64,000 bases of DNA from Micromonospora sp. NBC_01740. Lineage in GTDB: Bacteria; Actinomycetota; Actinomycetes; Mycobacteriales; Micromonosporaceae. Position numbers and translations under genes: made by a program. The stretch is taken from positions 3,348,001 through 3,412,000 of the forward strand of contig NZ_CP109150.1 of the NCBI RefSeq assembly GCF_035920365.1. The letters are read 5' to 3'. The notes under the pieces were generated by a model. It had not been told where the DNA came from. It saw nothing but the letters and a program-made list of their open reading frames with translations, and searched no databases. Positions 48,106 through 56,201 of this stretch are shown piece by piece; positions within the stretch are counted from its first letter, which is position 1; each line of letters opens with the position of its first letter.

Positions 48106-48119
48106 GTGACGGCTGTCAC
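48106..48119. promoter_or_regulatory. Palindromic operator-like site upstream of the AlkB-like gene
   Basis: GTGACGGCTGTCAC is an interrupted palindrome (GTGAC and GTCAC) 37 bp before the hydroxylase start, with TTGTAC just upstream resembling a -35. It lies in the shared promoter region (47893-48155) with the divergent metalloprotease. A TetR- or GntR-type regulator is plausible. Confidence 0.45.
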
Positions 48120-48155
48120 AGTCGAGGGAGGACCGCGACAGAGCGGAGGCCGGCC

Positions 48156-49334
48156 ATGGCCCTCGACCCCACAGCGCCCGCCAACGCCGCCGGCTGGCGG
48201 GACACCCGCCGGCCCTGGTGGCCGCTGGCGCTGCTCGTCCCGACGCTGCCGTTCGTCGGCTGGGCGACCTGGCGGGCCACCGGCGACGCCTGGGCCTGGT
48301 GGCTCACCCCCGCCGCCGTGTTCGTCCTGATCCCGGTGGTCGACCTGCTGGTCGGCGAGGACCGGCGCAACCCGCCCGACGAGGCGGTGGCCCGGCTGGC
48401 CGCCGACGGTTACTACCGCTGGTTGACCTACCTCTACCTGCCCGCCCAGTACGCCGGCCTGGTGCTCTGCTGCGCGGTCTGGGCCCGGGGCGACCTGACG
48501 GTGGCCGGGGCGGCCGGCCTGGTCGCCACGATGGGTGTGGTCGACGGCATCGCCATCAACACCGCCCACGAGCTGGGCCACAAGCGGGAGACGGTGGAGC
48601 GCTGGCTGTCCAAGGTGGCCCTCGCGCCGGCCGCGTACGGGCACTTCCACGTCGAGCACAACCGGGGCCACCACACCCGCGTCGCCACACCGGAGGACCC
48701 GGCCAGCGCCCGGCTGGGGGAGAGCTTCTGGGCGTTCTGGCCGCGTACCGTCTCAGGCAGCCTGCGCTCGGCGTGGCGGCTGGAGGCCGCCCGGTTCCGC
48801 CTGCGGGGCCGCAGCCCGTGGACGTGGCGCAACGACGTGCTGAACGCGTTCGCGATGACCCTCGCGCTCTACGCGGCGCTGACCGTCGCCCTCGGCCCGC
48901 GCGTACTGCCGTTCCTGGCGCTCCAGGCGGTGGTCGGGTTCTCCCTGCTCGAGGTGGTCAACTACCTGGAGCACTACGGGCTCGCGCGGCAGCGCACCCC
49001 CGCCGGGCGCTACGAGAAGGTCGACCCCCGGCACAGCTGGAACAGCGACCGCAGCGTGACCAACATCTTCCTCTTCCAGCTCCAGCGGCACAGCGACCAC
49101 CACGCCAACCCGCTGCGCCGCTACCAGACGCTGCGCACCTTCGAGTCCTCCCCGCAGCTGCCCGCCGGCTACGCCACGATGGTGCTGGCCGCGCTGGCGC
49201 CGCCGGTGTGGCGCCGGCTGATGGACCACCGGGTGCTCGCCCACTACGGCGGGGACCTGACGCTGGCCAACGTCCACCCGCCGGCCCTGCGCCGGCTGCA
49301 GAAGCGCCGTCGACGTGGCCCGGCGGCCGCCTGA
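48156..49334 (+). CDS. AlkB-like membrane di-iron alkane/fatty hydroxylase
   Basis: 392 residues with about six membrane helices. The eight-histidine clusters are intact: NTAHELGHKRE, FHVEHNRGHHTRVATPEDP and LQRHSDHHANPLRRYQTLRT, plus the NYLEHYGLAR motif diagnostic for alkane 1-monooxygenases. The reaction is terminal hydroxylation of alkanes or alkyl chains with electrons from rubredoxin. No rubredoxin or rubredoxin reductase gene is adjacent and none is fused, so they must be elsewhere or the substrate differs. GGAGGC precedes the ATG. Confidence 0.9.
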   Translation: MALDPTAPANAAGWRDTRRPWWPLALLVPTLPFVGWATWRATGDAWAWWLTPAAVFVLIPVVDLLVGEDRRNPPDEAVARLAADGYYRWLTYLYLPAQYAGLVLCCAVWARGDLTVAGAAGLVATMGVVDGIAINTAHELGHKRETVERWLSKVALAPAAYGHFHVEHNRGHHTRVATPEDPASARLGESFWAFWPRTVSGSLRSAWRLEAARFRLRGRSPWTWRNDVLNAFAMTLALYAALTVALGPRVLPFLALQAVVGFSLLEVVNYLEHYGLARQRTPAGRYEKVDPRHSWNSDRSVTNIFLFQLQRHSDHHANPLRRYQTLRTFESSPQLPAGYATMVLAALAPPVWRRLMDHRVLAHYGGDLTLANVHPPALRRLQKRRRRGPAAA

Positions 49335-49392
49335 CGACCGGGATTCGCGTTCCGGCCCGCTGCGCAACTCACGCCTCGTCCGGTCGGGTCCC

Positions 49393-49968
49393 TCACGGTG
49401 CCCAGTCGGGGTCGCGGCCGAAGGCGGCGACGAGGCGGTCCTGCTCGTCCGCCCGCGCCGGCACGTCGACCTCCGGCCGGACCAGTCGGCCCCGCTGGTA
49501 GTCGCCGATCCGCTGAGCGAACCACTGCGCGCACGCGGCGACCGCGTCGGCGTCCAGCCGGGGGTCCGCGCCGATCGCCACGGCGAGGTCCCAGCCGTGG
49601 ATCAGGTGCTCCGCGGTCAGTTGGTGCAGGTACTCGTCGGCGGGGGTCTCGCCGGTGGAGAGCCCGACGGTGCGCTCCAGCGCCCCCGGGTGGGTGAAGG
49701 CCAGCTCGGCCTGCCCCGCCGCCTCCCGGGCCGTGCCGGCCGGGTCCGGGCCGAGCACGTCGCCGTCGTAGCGGTCGCCGACCTGCTCGATCGTCCGCCC
49801 CGCGAGCAGCGCGACGCTCCACCGGTCTTCGCCCACCACGTGGTTGACCAGCGTCCGGACGTCCCAGTCGGGGCACGGGGTCGGGTCCGACCACTGGTCG
49901 GGGCCGACCTGCGCCACCCGGTCGGTGAACTCGGCCAGGCTGCGGCGGTACGTCTCCAGCGGGTCCAT
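49393..49968 (-). CDS. TIGR03086/DinB-like metal-binding protein (mycothiol-dependent isomerase N-domain type)
   Basis: 191 residues with the family features RVAQVGPDQWSDPTPCPDWDVRTLVNHVVGE and LTAEHLIHGWDLAVAIG, whose histidines bind metal in the four-helix DinB fold. Relatives include mycothiol-dependent maleylpyruvate isomerases, but TIGR03086 members are unassigned. No aromatic-degradation genes are beside it. Confidence 0.85.
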   Translation of the reverse strand: MDPLETYRRSLAEFTDRVAQVGPDQWSDPTPCPDWDVRTLVNHVVGEDRWSVALLAGRTIEQVGDRYDGDVLGPDPAGTAREAAGQAELAFTHPGALERTVGLSTGETPADEYLHQLTAEHLIHGWDLAVAIGADPRLDADAVAACAQWFAQRIGDYQRGRLVRPEVDVPARADEQDRLVAAFGRDPDWAP

Positions 49969-50149
49969 GCCGACGATTGTTCCGGCTGCCCCGGGGAGCC
50001 GAGCCGTTTTGCCGGCTTCGCGGGCGGACGGAGCGCCGGTCGCGCCCGGCCGGTCCCGGTCGGGACCCCGGCCGCCGACGCGTCCACCACGGCGCTCACC
50101 CCGCACCCCGCTGCACGAGGCGGTCCTGGACGCGCTGGGCGGCGCCGGC

Positions 50150-50752
50150 TCAGTCCAGTTGCGCCGGGTCCAGCCCCAGCTCGCGGGCGGTGAGCAGGCG
50201 CACCCACTCGGTGAACTGCCGGCGGGAGATCACCCGGTCGTGCACCGCGAGCTGCACCGCCAGCCCGTCCACCACCGCGCTGATCCGCCACGCCGCCCCG
50301 GACGGGTCGGCGCACTCGAAGGTGCCGTCGCGGACCCCGTCCGAGATGACCGTCGCCAGGTCCTCGCGCCAGCGCAGGTCGAGCCGGCGGGAGACCTTCT
50401 CCAACTCCGGGGTACGCAGCGACTCCGCCCAGCCGTCGATCCACATGGCCCAGGAGGTCGCCCGGCCCGCCGGCGTGTAGAGCCGGACGATCCGGCGGAG
50501 CTTGGTCAGGGGCGGGGCGCTGGAGCGCATCACCGCGTCCAGGCGGGCCAGATCCTGCTCCACCGCGTACGCGAACGCCTGCGCGAGCAGCCGGTCCTTC
50601 GTGGCGAAGTGGTAGAAGACCAGCGCCTGGCTCACCCCGGCGGCCTGTGCCACGTCGGCCGTGCGGGTGTTGGCCAGACCGCGTTCCACGATCACGTCAC
50701 AGGCCGTGCGCAGCAGGGCATCCAGGCGGATCTCCGCCGCACGTCTCGTCAC
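50150..50752 (-). CDS. TetR-family transcriptional regulator
   Basis: 200 residues from the GTG used here. The helix-turn-helix is ARTADVAQAAGVSQALVFYHF (NTRTADVAQAAGVSQALVFY region), and the variable helical C-terminal domain has VSRRLDLRWREDLATVISDG, seen in TetR_C regulators of the BetI-like group. TACGGT lies 6 nt upstream of the GTG like a -10, suggesting leaderless expression; ATG 50770 and ATG 50782 are alternatives. Its target is unknown; the AlkB-like gene nearby is one candidate. Confidence 0.85.
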   Translation of the reverse strand: MTRRAAEIRLDALLRTACDVIVERGLANTRTADVAQAAGVSQALVFYHFATKDRLLAQAFAYAVEQDLARLDAVMRSSAPPLTKLRRIVRLYTPAGRATSWAMWIDGWAESLRTPELEKVSRRLDLRWREDLATVISDGVRDGTFECADPSGAAWRISAVVDGLAVQLAVHDRVISRRQFTEWVRLLTARELGLDPAQLD

Positions 50753-50874
50753 GCCGTTACCGTAGCCCATCCAATCGAACACGGGCAGTTACGGATCACG
50801 GTCCGTTCTGCCCGCCAGAGTCGGAATCCAGACAGTTTCCGGGGCGGATCCCGGCCGCAGGCTGCCATGGGCTG

Positions 50875-50904
50875 AGGATGGGCCGGACGAGTCCGGCCCA
50901 TCCT
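50875..50904. terminator. Perfect 14-bp stem-loop between the TetR gene and the tRNA genes
   Basis: AGGATGGGCCGGAC and its complement surround a 2-nt centre (GA), forming a compact hairpin followed by CCTAGG. It lies upstream of both flanking transcription units, so it may be a terminator for read-through or an operator. Confidence 0.55.
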
Positions 50905-50997
50905 CCTAGGAAGCCTAGGTGGGGGGCGGGACGTCACCCTTCCGCCGCAGGTGCATGGCGGGCCAGTCCCACCCGACTCGCCGGGAGCCACCCCGAT

Positions 50998-51027
50998 TTG
51001 GCAACCGCTCGCCCGCTCGGCTAAAGT
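50998..51027 (+). promoter_or_regulatory. Promoter of the tRNA-Gly-Cys-Val cluster
   Basis: TTGGCA at 50998-51003 and TAAAGT at 51022-51027 are spaced 18 bp and lie about 32 bp before the first tRNA, a sound housekeeping promoter. Confidence 0.7.
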
Positions 51028-51059
51028 TCTCACCCGTCACCGGTTAACGCCGGAGACGT

Positions 51060-51132
51060 GCGGACGTAGCGCAGCTGGTAGCGCATCACCTTGCCAAGGT
51101 GAGGGTCGCGGGTTCGAATCCCGTCGTCCGCT
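51060..51132 (+). tRNA. tRNA-Gly (anticodon GCC)
   Basis: 73 nt with a GCGGACG/CGTCCGC acceptor stem, anticodon loop TTGCCAA (GCC) and TTCGAATC T-loop. The 3' CCA is not encoded. An identical copy lies at 52351. Confidence 0.97.
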
Positions 51133-51166
51133 CGGAGCTGCCGCCACGCATGACGGGGGCAACCTC

Positions 51167-51237
51167 GGTGGGGTGGCCGAGAGGCGAGGCAACGGCCTGC
51201 AAAGCCGTGTACGCGGGTTCAAATCCCGTCCCCACCT
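51167..51237 (+). tRNA. tRNA-Cys (anticodon GCA)
   Basis: 71 nt. Acceptor GGTGGGG/CCCCACC, anticodon loop CTGCAAA (GCA), T-arm GGGTTCAAATCCC. CCA is not encoded. It is the only member of this cluster not duplicated downstream. Confidence 0.97.
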
Positions 51238-51250
51238 CGGTAACAAACGA

Positions 51251-51325
51251 GGGCGATTGGCGCAGTGGGAGCGCGCTTCCTTGACACGGAAGAGGTCACT
51301 GGTTCAAACCCAGTATCGCCCACCA
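51251..51325 (+). tRNA. tRNA-Val (anticodon GAC)
   Basis: 72 nt plus an encoded CCA. Acceptor GGGCGAT/ATCGCCC, anticodon loop TTGACAC (GAC). The T-arm is intact. An identical copy lies at 52473. Confidence 0.97.
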
Positions 51326-51329
51326 ACAC

Positions 51330-51361
51330 GAAGGCCCGTCACCGAATGGTGACGGGCCTTC
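51330..51361 (+). terminator. Terminator of the first tRNA cluster
   Basis: GAAGGCCCGTCACC and its complement form a perfect 14-bp stem around GAAT, five bases after the tRNA-Val CCA. Confidence 0.85.
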
Positions 51362-51860
51362 GTCGGTTCCCACCTGGGCCGAGCTGTCATGACTGCGACC
51401 AACGCCGACGGCCATGGCGGGGTGGGCCCGCGGCCACCGGCGGCGGACCGGCGGGTCAGTTCGCCGGGGACGGGCGGTGCCTCGTGGCCCTGGCTTGAGA
51501 GTGAACCCGGGTGAGTCGGGTGAGCCAGGTCCTCGGGTCACCGGTGGCCGGGCGATGCCTCGTCAGTGTGCCTGTCGAGGTGAGTCGTCTACGACATCAT
51601 CGCCCGGGCGATCACGGCGGCGAGCAGGGTCCATGCGCACCACCTGCGACATCACCGCCGGCGCTGGCAGGCGACGGCTTCGGTTCGGAGGCAGGGGCGG
51701 CTCGCGGAGGTGACCCGTCGCGGTTGAGTCGTCTGTGACATCAGTTCGACAGCGTCGATACGGCAGCATCATCGGCGCTCGCCGTGCCCGCCGCTTGCCG
51801 TGCCCGCCGTCCGCCGTTCGTCTGTCGGGCGCCGGGGCTGGTCGTATGGCCGGCGGACGC
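51362..51860. other. Gene-less spacer of about 500 bp
   Basis: No convincing coding frame, RNA gene or mobile-element remnant is seen. The only structure is a degenerate direct repeat, GAGTCGTCTACGACATCA near 51584 and GAGTCGTCTGTGACATCA near 51726. Short reading frames on both strands have the composition of random G+C-rich DNA. Confidence 0.6.
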
Positions 51861-51898
51861 GACGTGCCGGCCACCCTGCTCCGGGTGACCGGCACGTC
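51861..51898 (-). terminator. Terminator after the DUF6458 gene
   Basis: A 16-bp stem with one mismatch (GACGTGCCGG-C-CACCC against GGGTG-A-CCGGCACGTC) around TGCTCC, about 50 bp downstream of the DUF6458 stop. Confidence 0.75.
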
Positions 51899-51947
51899 GG
51901 CGGTGCGTTGCGCGACCGTTCAGCTCCGGCGGCCGCGTGGACCGGCG

Positions 51948-52187
51948 TCAGAGCGGCGGGGCGACGTCCCGGCGCTCCTCGACCCGCCGGTACTCGACCG
52001 GCTCGGTCGTGCTGACCACCTGGCGGCGACGTCCCCAGATGAGCGTGGTCATGATGAGGCCGAGCACGCCGGCGGCCATCAGGATCCACCCGACGACGTC
52101 GAGGTTGATGCCACCGAGGCTCGCGTCGAGCGCGAAGGTGAGGATCGCGCCGAGCGCGATCAGGAAGATGCTGGTGCCGATACCCAC
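51948..52187 (-). CDS. DUF6458 family small membrane protein
   Basis: 79 residues. Two membrane helices (SIFLIALGAILTFAL and VVGWILMAAGVLGLIMTTLIW) frame the conserved GGINLDVVGW turn, and a basic tail (RRRQVV) follows. This architecture defines the actinobacterial DUF6458 family, of unknown function. The GTG start has AAGGAGG five bases upstream. It lies between two tRNA groups on the opposite strand. Confidence 0.88.
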   Translation of the reverse strand: MGIGTSIFLIALGAILTFALDASLGGINLDVVGWILMAAGVLGLIMTTLIWGRRRQVVSTTEPVEYRRVEERRDVAPPL

Positions 52188-52350
52188 GACAGCCTCCTTG
52201 GTCAGGGGATGTGGTGTGCTGTCGATGGCCCCAGTACCCCGTGGTTTACCAGCGCAATCATCGCCCGGTCCGGCCGTCGGCGGGGCGGCGTGCCAGGCGA
52301 TCTTGGCGTCGGGTAGAGTTTCCCCCGTCGCCGACGAACACCGGCGGCAC

Positions 52351-52423
52351 GCGGACGTAGCGCAGCTGGTAGCGCATCACCTTGCCAAGGTGAGGGTCGC
52401 GGGTTCGAATCCCGTCGTCCGCT
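52351..52423 (+). tRNA. tRNA-Gly (anticodon GCC), second copy
   Basis: 73 nt, identical to the copy at 51060. A TAGAGT -10-like hexamer at 52314 precedes it, so it is probably transcribed independently. Confidence 0.97.
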
Positions 52424-52472
52424 CGCGATCCGCCCCTTGTGATCCGGCCTGCCGGATCGGGCGGTCACCCCC

Positions 52473-52547
52473 GGGCGATTGGCGCAGTGGGAGCGCGCTT
52501 CCTTGACACGGAAGAGGTCACTGGTTCAAACCCAGTATCGCCCACCA
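52473..52547 (+). tRNA. tRNA-Val (anticodon GAC), second copy with encoded CCA
   Basis: Identical to the copy at 51251, including the encoded CCA. Its 3' end is 88 bp from the stop codon of the convergent caspase-helicase gene, so this tRNA forms the edge of that operon's neighbourhood. Confidence 0.97.
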
Positions 52548-52634
52548 GCTTGTCTTCCCTGCTGAACGGCGATGGCGCGGAAATCTGTACCGGCGTATCC
52601 GGGTGCCCTGCCTGGCGGCGAAGTGGAACGGTGA

Positions 52635-55600
52635 TCAGGCGTCGCCCTTGCGCGTGCCTCCCTCGACTGCGTCGCGCAGTTCCTGCACCACCCGTTCCGG
52701 TTCGGCGAGACAGCGCCAGGCCGGTACCCGCCTGACCTCCGCGGCCGCGGCAATGATGTCGAGCCTGCTCAGGATCCGCCGTAGCGGCTTTCCGTCCGGA
52801 TCACCCTCGGGATCGTCGACCAGCACCGCCAGGCTCTTGTCGCGAAGGCTGAGCGTGAGGTCGACCGGGTAACCCGGCAGTGGCGTACCCCAACGCACCG
52901 TCAGCCCGGCGTCACGTAGGCCGGCGATCAGTTGGTCGACCGGTCGCCCGTCGACGCCGGCGCCCGTGGCCGCCGGCGCGGGCGGGCTGGCGAGATCGGC
53001 CAGCAGTCCGCGTTGCCCGGACCACCACGAACGGTCGCCCACGACGATCAGCTGGGACCTGGCGCGGGTGATCGCCACGTTCCACAGGTTCGTCTGCTCG
53101 ACGAGCCAACCACGGGTGCGCTCGCTGATGCCGTGCGCGCCGACGGGCGAGACGACCATGATGTCCTTCTCGCTGCCCTGAAACTTGTGGATGGTCGCGC
53201 ACCGCAGGTCGTCGGCGAGGCCGGCGTCCCGGAGCGCCCGGTCCAGGATCCGCTGCTGCTCGGCCAGTGGCGTCACCACGCCGATCGTGACGCCTGGGTA
53301 CTCCTTGCGTAGCCGCTGGACCTCGCCCACCACCGCGTCAACCTCGTCGGCGTTGCGGCCGGAACCTGTGGCGCCTCGGGTGAAGCGGCCGGACACGTCC
53401 ACCCAACGGGTGGCGGACTCGGCCGGTGCGGCCAGCCGAGCCGGGTCGGTGAGAACCGTCAGCCGGTTCTGGTAGACGACCCGGTTCGGTGCGTCGATGA
53501 TCTCCGGGTGGCAGCGGTAGTGCTCGTCGAGCAGGATGGTGCTTCCCGCCGCGGTCGCGAAGGCTTCGTACGCCGAGTGGTTCCGGTGGGTGAGCCGCCG
53601 GCTGGTCAGCCACTCGTGTCCGAGCCCGGCGCGGGCCTGCTCGCCCCGGTCGTCTGTGTCGGAGAGCTCGACGACCGGTGTGAGCTGCCGCGGGTCGCCG
53701 ATGATCAGGGCGCGTTTCGCCCGGTAGAGCATCGGCAGGACGGCAGCGACGGTGCACTGGGCGGCTTCGTCGATGATCACCAGGTCGAACAGCCCCGCTC
53801 TGGGCAGCAGCCGGCGGGCCGACATCGCGGTGACCGCCCAGCCCGGTAGCGCGGCGAGAAGCTCGCTCATGTAGGCCCAGCTTCTTGCTTCCGGCTTGGC
53901 CATCTCGTCGGCGCGGTTGCGGAGCAGGGTCGTGTTGCCGGCCACCCGGGCGGCGATCTGCGCACGCAGTAGCTGGTCGCTGTGCTCGGGTCTGGTGTCG
54001 TGTTGCAGAGTCCGTAGCCGCTTCCAGACTTCTTCGGCGGTGCCCGGCCGGGACTGGAGTCGTTGGCGTCGCTCGCGCCAGCACTGCTCGATGACCGCCT
54101 GTTCACCGAGGGCGGTGATCGCATCCCGGTCGAACACGCCTCGCGACCGCAGTCGCCTGCGATACCACCACCCGAACCATCGACTTGTCAGTGCTCGATC
54201 GGTGAGGTCGACCAGCTTGGCCAGGAAGGCGTCGTCGGCGTCGGCGAGTGAGCGGTCCCGTTCGAAGGCGAGGTCGGCGAGATCCCGTTCAAGCCGGCGA
54301 CGCTCGTCGAGATCCTCGCGTAACCGCTTGATCTCCTGCGCCACGAGTCGTAACTCGTTGAACGGCCCGTCGGCCTCCGGCACCGGCGGTGGCCATGCCT
54401 GCATCACCTCGGCGAGGTACTGCGGCTCCTGCTGCCGGTACTCCTTGTTCCCGGTACGCAGCACCAGTCCCGGGCCGACCATGCCGGTGACCCGCTCGAC
54501 GACCTCATCGACAGCCCGGTTGTTGGTCGAGCCGATCAGCACGCTCTGCCCAGCGGCCGTGGCGGTCGCCAGCAATGCGGTCACCAGTTGGCTCTTGCCG
54601 GTTCCGGGTGGCCCCTGCGCGACAGTCAGGGGTCGGCTCATCGCCGCCCGGATGATGTCCTCCTGAGTCTCGTTGACCGAACTCAACGCCACCGTCAGGA
54701 CGTCGGCATCCTGCGCATCCGTCCCGGCCACGACATCGCTCGACAACGTACCGAGGGCGGTCGATGCGATCTTCCCCGCGTTCTTGACGATGTCCTGCAG
54801 GTCCTCGATCAGCTGTCGCTCGGGGGACTCCGCGCTGCCCGCGGCGAACAGCATTCCGGCGTTCTGCACCCGATTGACGGGCCCGCGGTTGACCATCCCG
54901 ACCAGATTCTCCGGGTCGAGGGCGGACACCGGCTTCAGCCCGAACGTGTTCGCCACCAGATCGGCTACCTCGGCGAGGGACTTGTGCTCGCCGGGGACGA
55001 GTCGTTCGGCCACTGCCTGCCGCAGTTCGTCCGCCTCGACCGCAGCCAGCTGGAAATGGTCGATCAGGGCTGGACTGGGCTGCGGCGGCGCCGGGTGCGC
55101 CAACCCGTCGTCTCCCACGGTCAGGTCCGAGACGAGCAGGGGCGCCAGTCGTACCTGCTGGGTGCCCTTCTGCGGCAGCGCCACGATCGGGTAGCCGTAC
55201 TGCAGGGAGCGGCCACCAGCCTCGGCCAACCCGGCCAGCCGCTGGCCGCGCTCCTTGAGTGGCACCGGCTCGGTGGCCGAGAGCATGATCTCCCGGCCCG
55301 CGGGCGCAGCGAGGTAAGAGTCCTTGTTCGCCGGGTTGACGAAGAACTGCAGGACGGCGGAGCGTTGCAGGCAGGCGACGTGGTAGTTGAGCAGACGACG
55401 CCACCGCTCGGCGTCGAAGGGTGCGTCGTCCGGCTCGTCTCTCCGTACGCCCGGGCTCCGCTGTGGCCGTTCGTCCGACCCCGCGACCAGCGGGATCGGG
55501 TCGGTGACACCTTCGCTCGACTCGACCGGCTTCTCCTCCCGACGACGCGACATCTCGGTCATCGCGTACCGGGAGAGGTCGCTCGCGGTGAGCCAGCCGT

Positions 55601-56201
55601 CCTCCGCGGTCGCCCGAGCCGCACCGCGGAGACCGGTGAGCAGGACCTCGGTGAAGACCGAGGGCCGGTCCGGGCCCTGCGCCTTCGACGCCTTCAGATG
55701 GCTGCTCGACTGGAGCATGAACGTGCCACGCTCGCGCTTGAGACGCCGGGGCTCCTGCCGTACGCCGCCGCTGAACCGGTGCCGGGCGGTGAACGAGCCC
55801 GAGAAGCAGCAGTCCAGCAGGACCACCTTCTGGCTGGCCTTGGTGTGGTTGAGCATGTGCCGGAGGACGCCCTCGACATCGAACGCCGTGGTGTGCAGGA
55901 GAGTCGTCTCGGTGTCGATGGTGCCGAAGAAGAGGGACTGCCGGTCGTCGTGCTGGATGCCGTGGCCGGAGTAGTAGAAGAGAGCGAGATCACCGGTGCG
56001 CCGAGCGCCGTAGAACTCCTCGACGACCTGCTTCATGCGCGCTGCGGGCAGGTCGACGTGGGCGTCGACGCTGTCGAAGTCGCCGTCGCTGTCCAGCACG
56101 GTCCTCAACTGTTCGACGTCCTGCCGGACGCCGGGCAGCGCGGTGAGCTTCGAGGCGGCGTCATAGGTCGCCGTGCCGAGCACCAGGGCATGCCGACCCA
56201 T
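52635..56201 (-). CDS. Caspase-like protease fused to SF1 helicase and a possible C-terminal nuclease domain
   Basis: 1188 residues. The N-terminal peptidase C14 (caspase/metacaspase) domain, about 1-240, has H80 in LFYYSGHGIQ and Cys132 in VVLLDCCFSGSF. A middle region, about 250-480, is unrecognised. An SF1 (DNA2/Upf1-type) helicase follows: Walker A GPPGTGKS (about 530-537), a long charged coiled insert (about 615-720), Walker B LVIIDEAAQ, motif III IIGDPRQLTP, TIHKFQGSE and NVAITRARSQ. The last about 100 residues (PVDLTLSLRD, LAVLVDD, VPAWRCLAEPE) resemble the MTES-type/VSR-like nuclease fold, possibly degenerate. Two TTA codons (about residues 617 and 627) and visibly lower G+C suggest acquisition. 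Coupled (TGATG) to an EACC1-like gene, it is a likely conflict-system effector. Confidence 0.85.
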   Translation of the reverse strand: MGRHALVLGTATYDAASKLTALPGVRQDVEQLRTVLDSDGDFDSVDAHVDLPAARMKQVVEEFYGARRTGDLALFYYSGHGIQHDDRQSLFFGTIDTETTLLHTTAFDVEGVLRHMLNHTKASQKVVLLDCCFSGSFTARHRFSGGVRQEPRRLKRERGTFMLQSSSHLKASKAQGPDRPSVFTEVLLTGLRGAARATAEDGWLTASDLSRYAMTEMSRRREEKPVESSEGVTDPIPLVAGSDERPQRSPGVRRDEPDDAPFDAERWRRLLNYHVACLQRSAVLQFFVNPANKDSYLAAPAGREIMLSATEPVPLKERGQRLAGLAEAGGRSLQYGYPIVALPQKGTQQVRLAPLLVSDLTVGDDGLAHPAPPQPSPALIDHFQLAAVEADELRQAVAERLVPGEHKSLAEVADLVANTFGLKPVSALDPENLVGMVNRGPVNRVQNAGMLFAAGSAESPERQLIEDLQDIVKNAGKIASTALGTLSSDVVAGTDAQDADVLTVALSSVNETQEDIIRAAMSRPLTVAQGPPGTGKSQLVTALLATATAAGQSVLIGSTNNRAVDEVVERVTGMVGPGLVLRTGNKEYRQQEPQYLAEVMQAWPPPVPEADGPFNELRLVAQEIKRLREDLDERRRLERDLADLAFERDRSLADADDAFLAKLVDLTDRALTSRWFGWWYRRRLRSRGVFDRDAITALGEQAVIEQCWRERRQRLQSRPGTAEEVWKRLRTLQHDTRPEHSDQLLRAQIAARVAGNTTLLRNRADEMAKPEARSWAYMSELLAALPGWAVTAMSARRLLPRAGLFDLVIIDEAAQCTVAAVLPMLYRAKRALIIGDPRQLTPVVELSDTDDRGEQARAGLGHEWLTSRRLTHRNHSAYEAFATAAGSTILLDEHYRCHPEIIDAPNRVVYQNRLTVLTDPARLAAPAESATRWVDVSGRFTRGATGSGRNADEVDAVVGEVQRLRKEYPGVTIGVVTPLAEQQRILDRALRDAGLADDLRCATIHKFQGSEKDIMVVSPVGAHGISERTRGWLVEQTNLWNVAITRARSQLIVVGDRSWWSGQRGLLADLASPPAPAATGAGVDGRPVDQLIAGLRDAGLTVRWGTPLPGYPVDLTLSLRDKSLAVLVDDPEGDPDGKPLRRILSRLDIIAAAAEVRRVPAWRCLAEPERVVQELRDAVEGGTRKGDA

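Noticed and set aside
44878..48330. Plus-strand frame of 1150 codons opposite the metalloprotease
   Set aside because: Low-complexity Arg/Gly/Val-rich translation with no domains; antisense of a gene with a clear HEYTH motif.
41774..49334. Natural-product biosynthetic cluster suggested by P450, methyltransferase and AlkB
   Set aside because: No core synthase (PKS, NRPS, terpene cyclase or RiPP precursor) is present; genes are on different strands with unrelated neighbours.
51060..52423. Integrated mobile element bounded by tRNA-Gly direct repeats
   Set aside because: No integrase, excisionase or transposase lies between the copies, and both full-length tRNAs keep their own promoter-like sequence; duplication is simpler.
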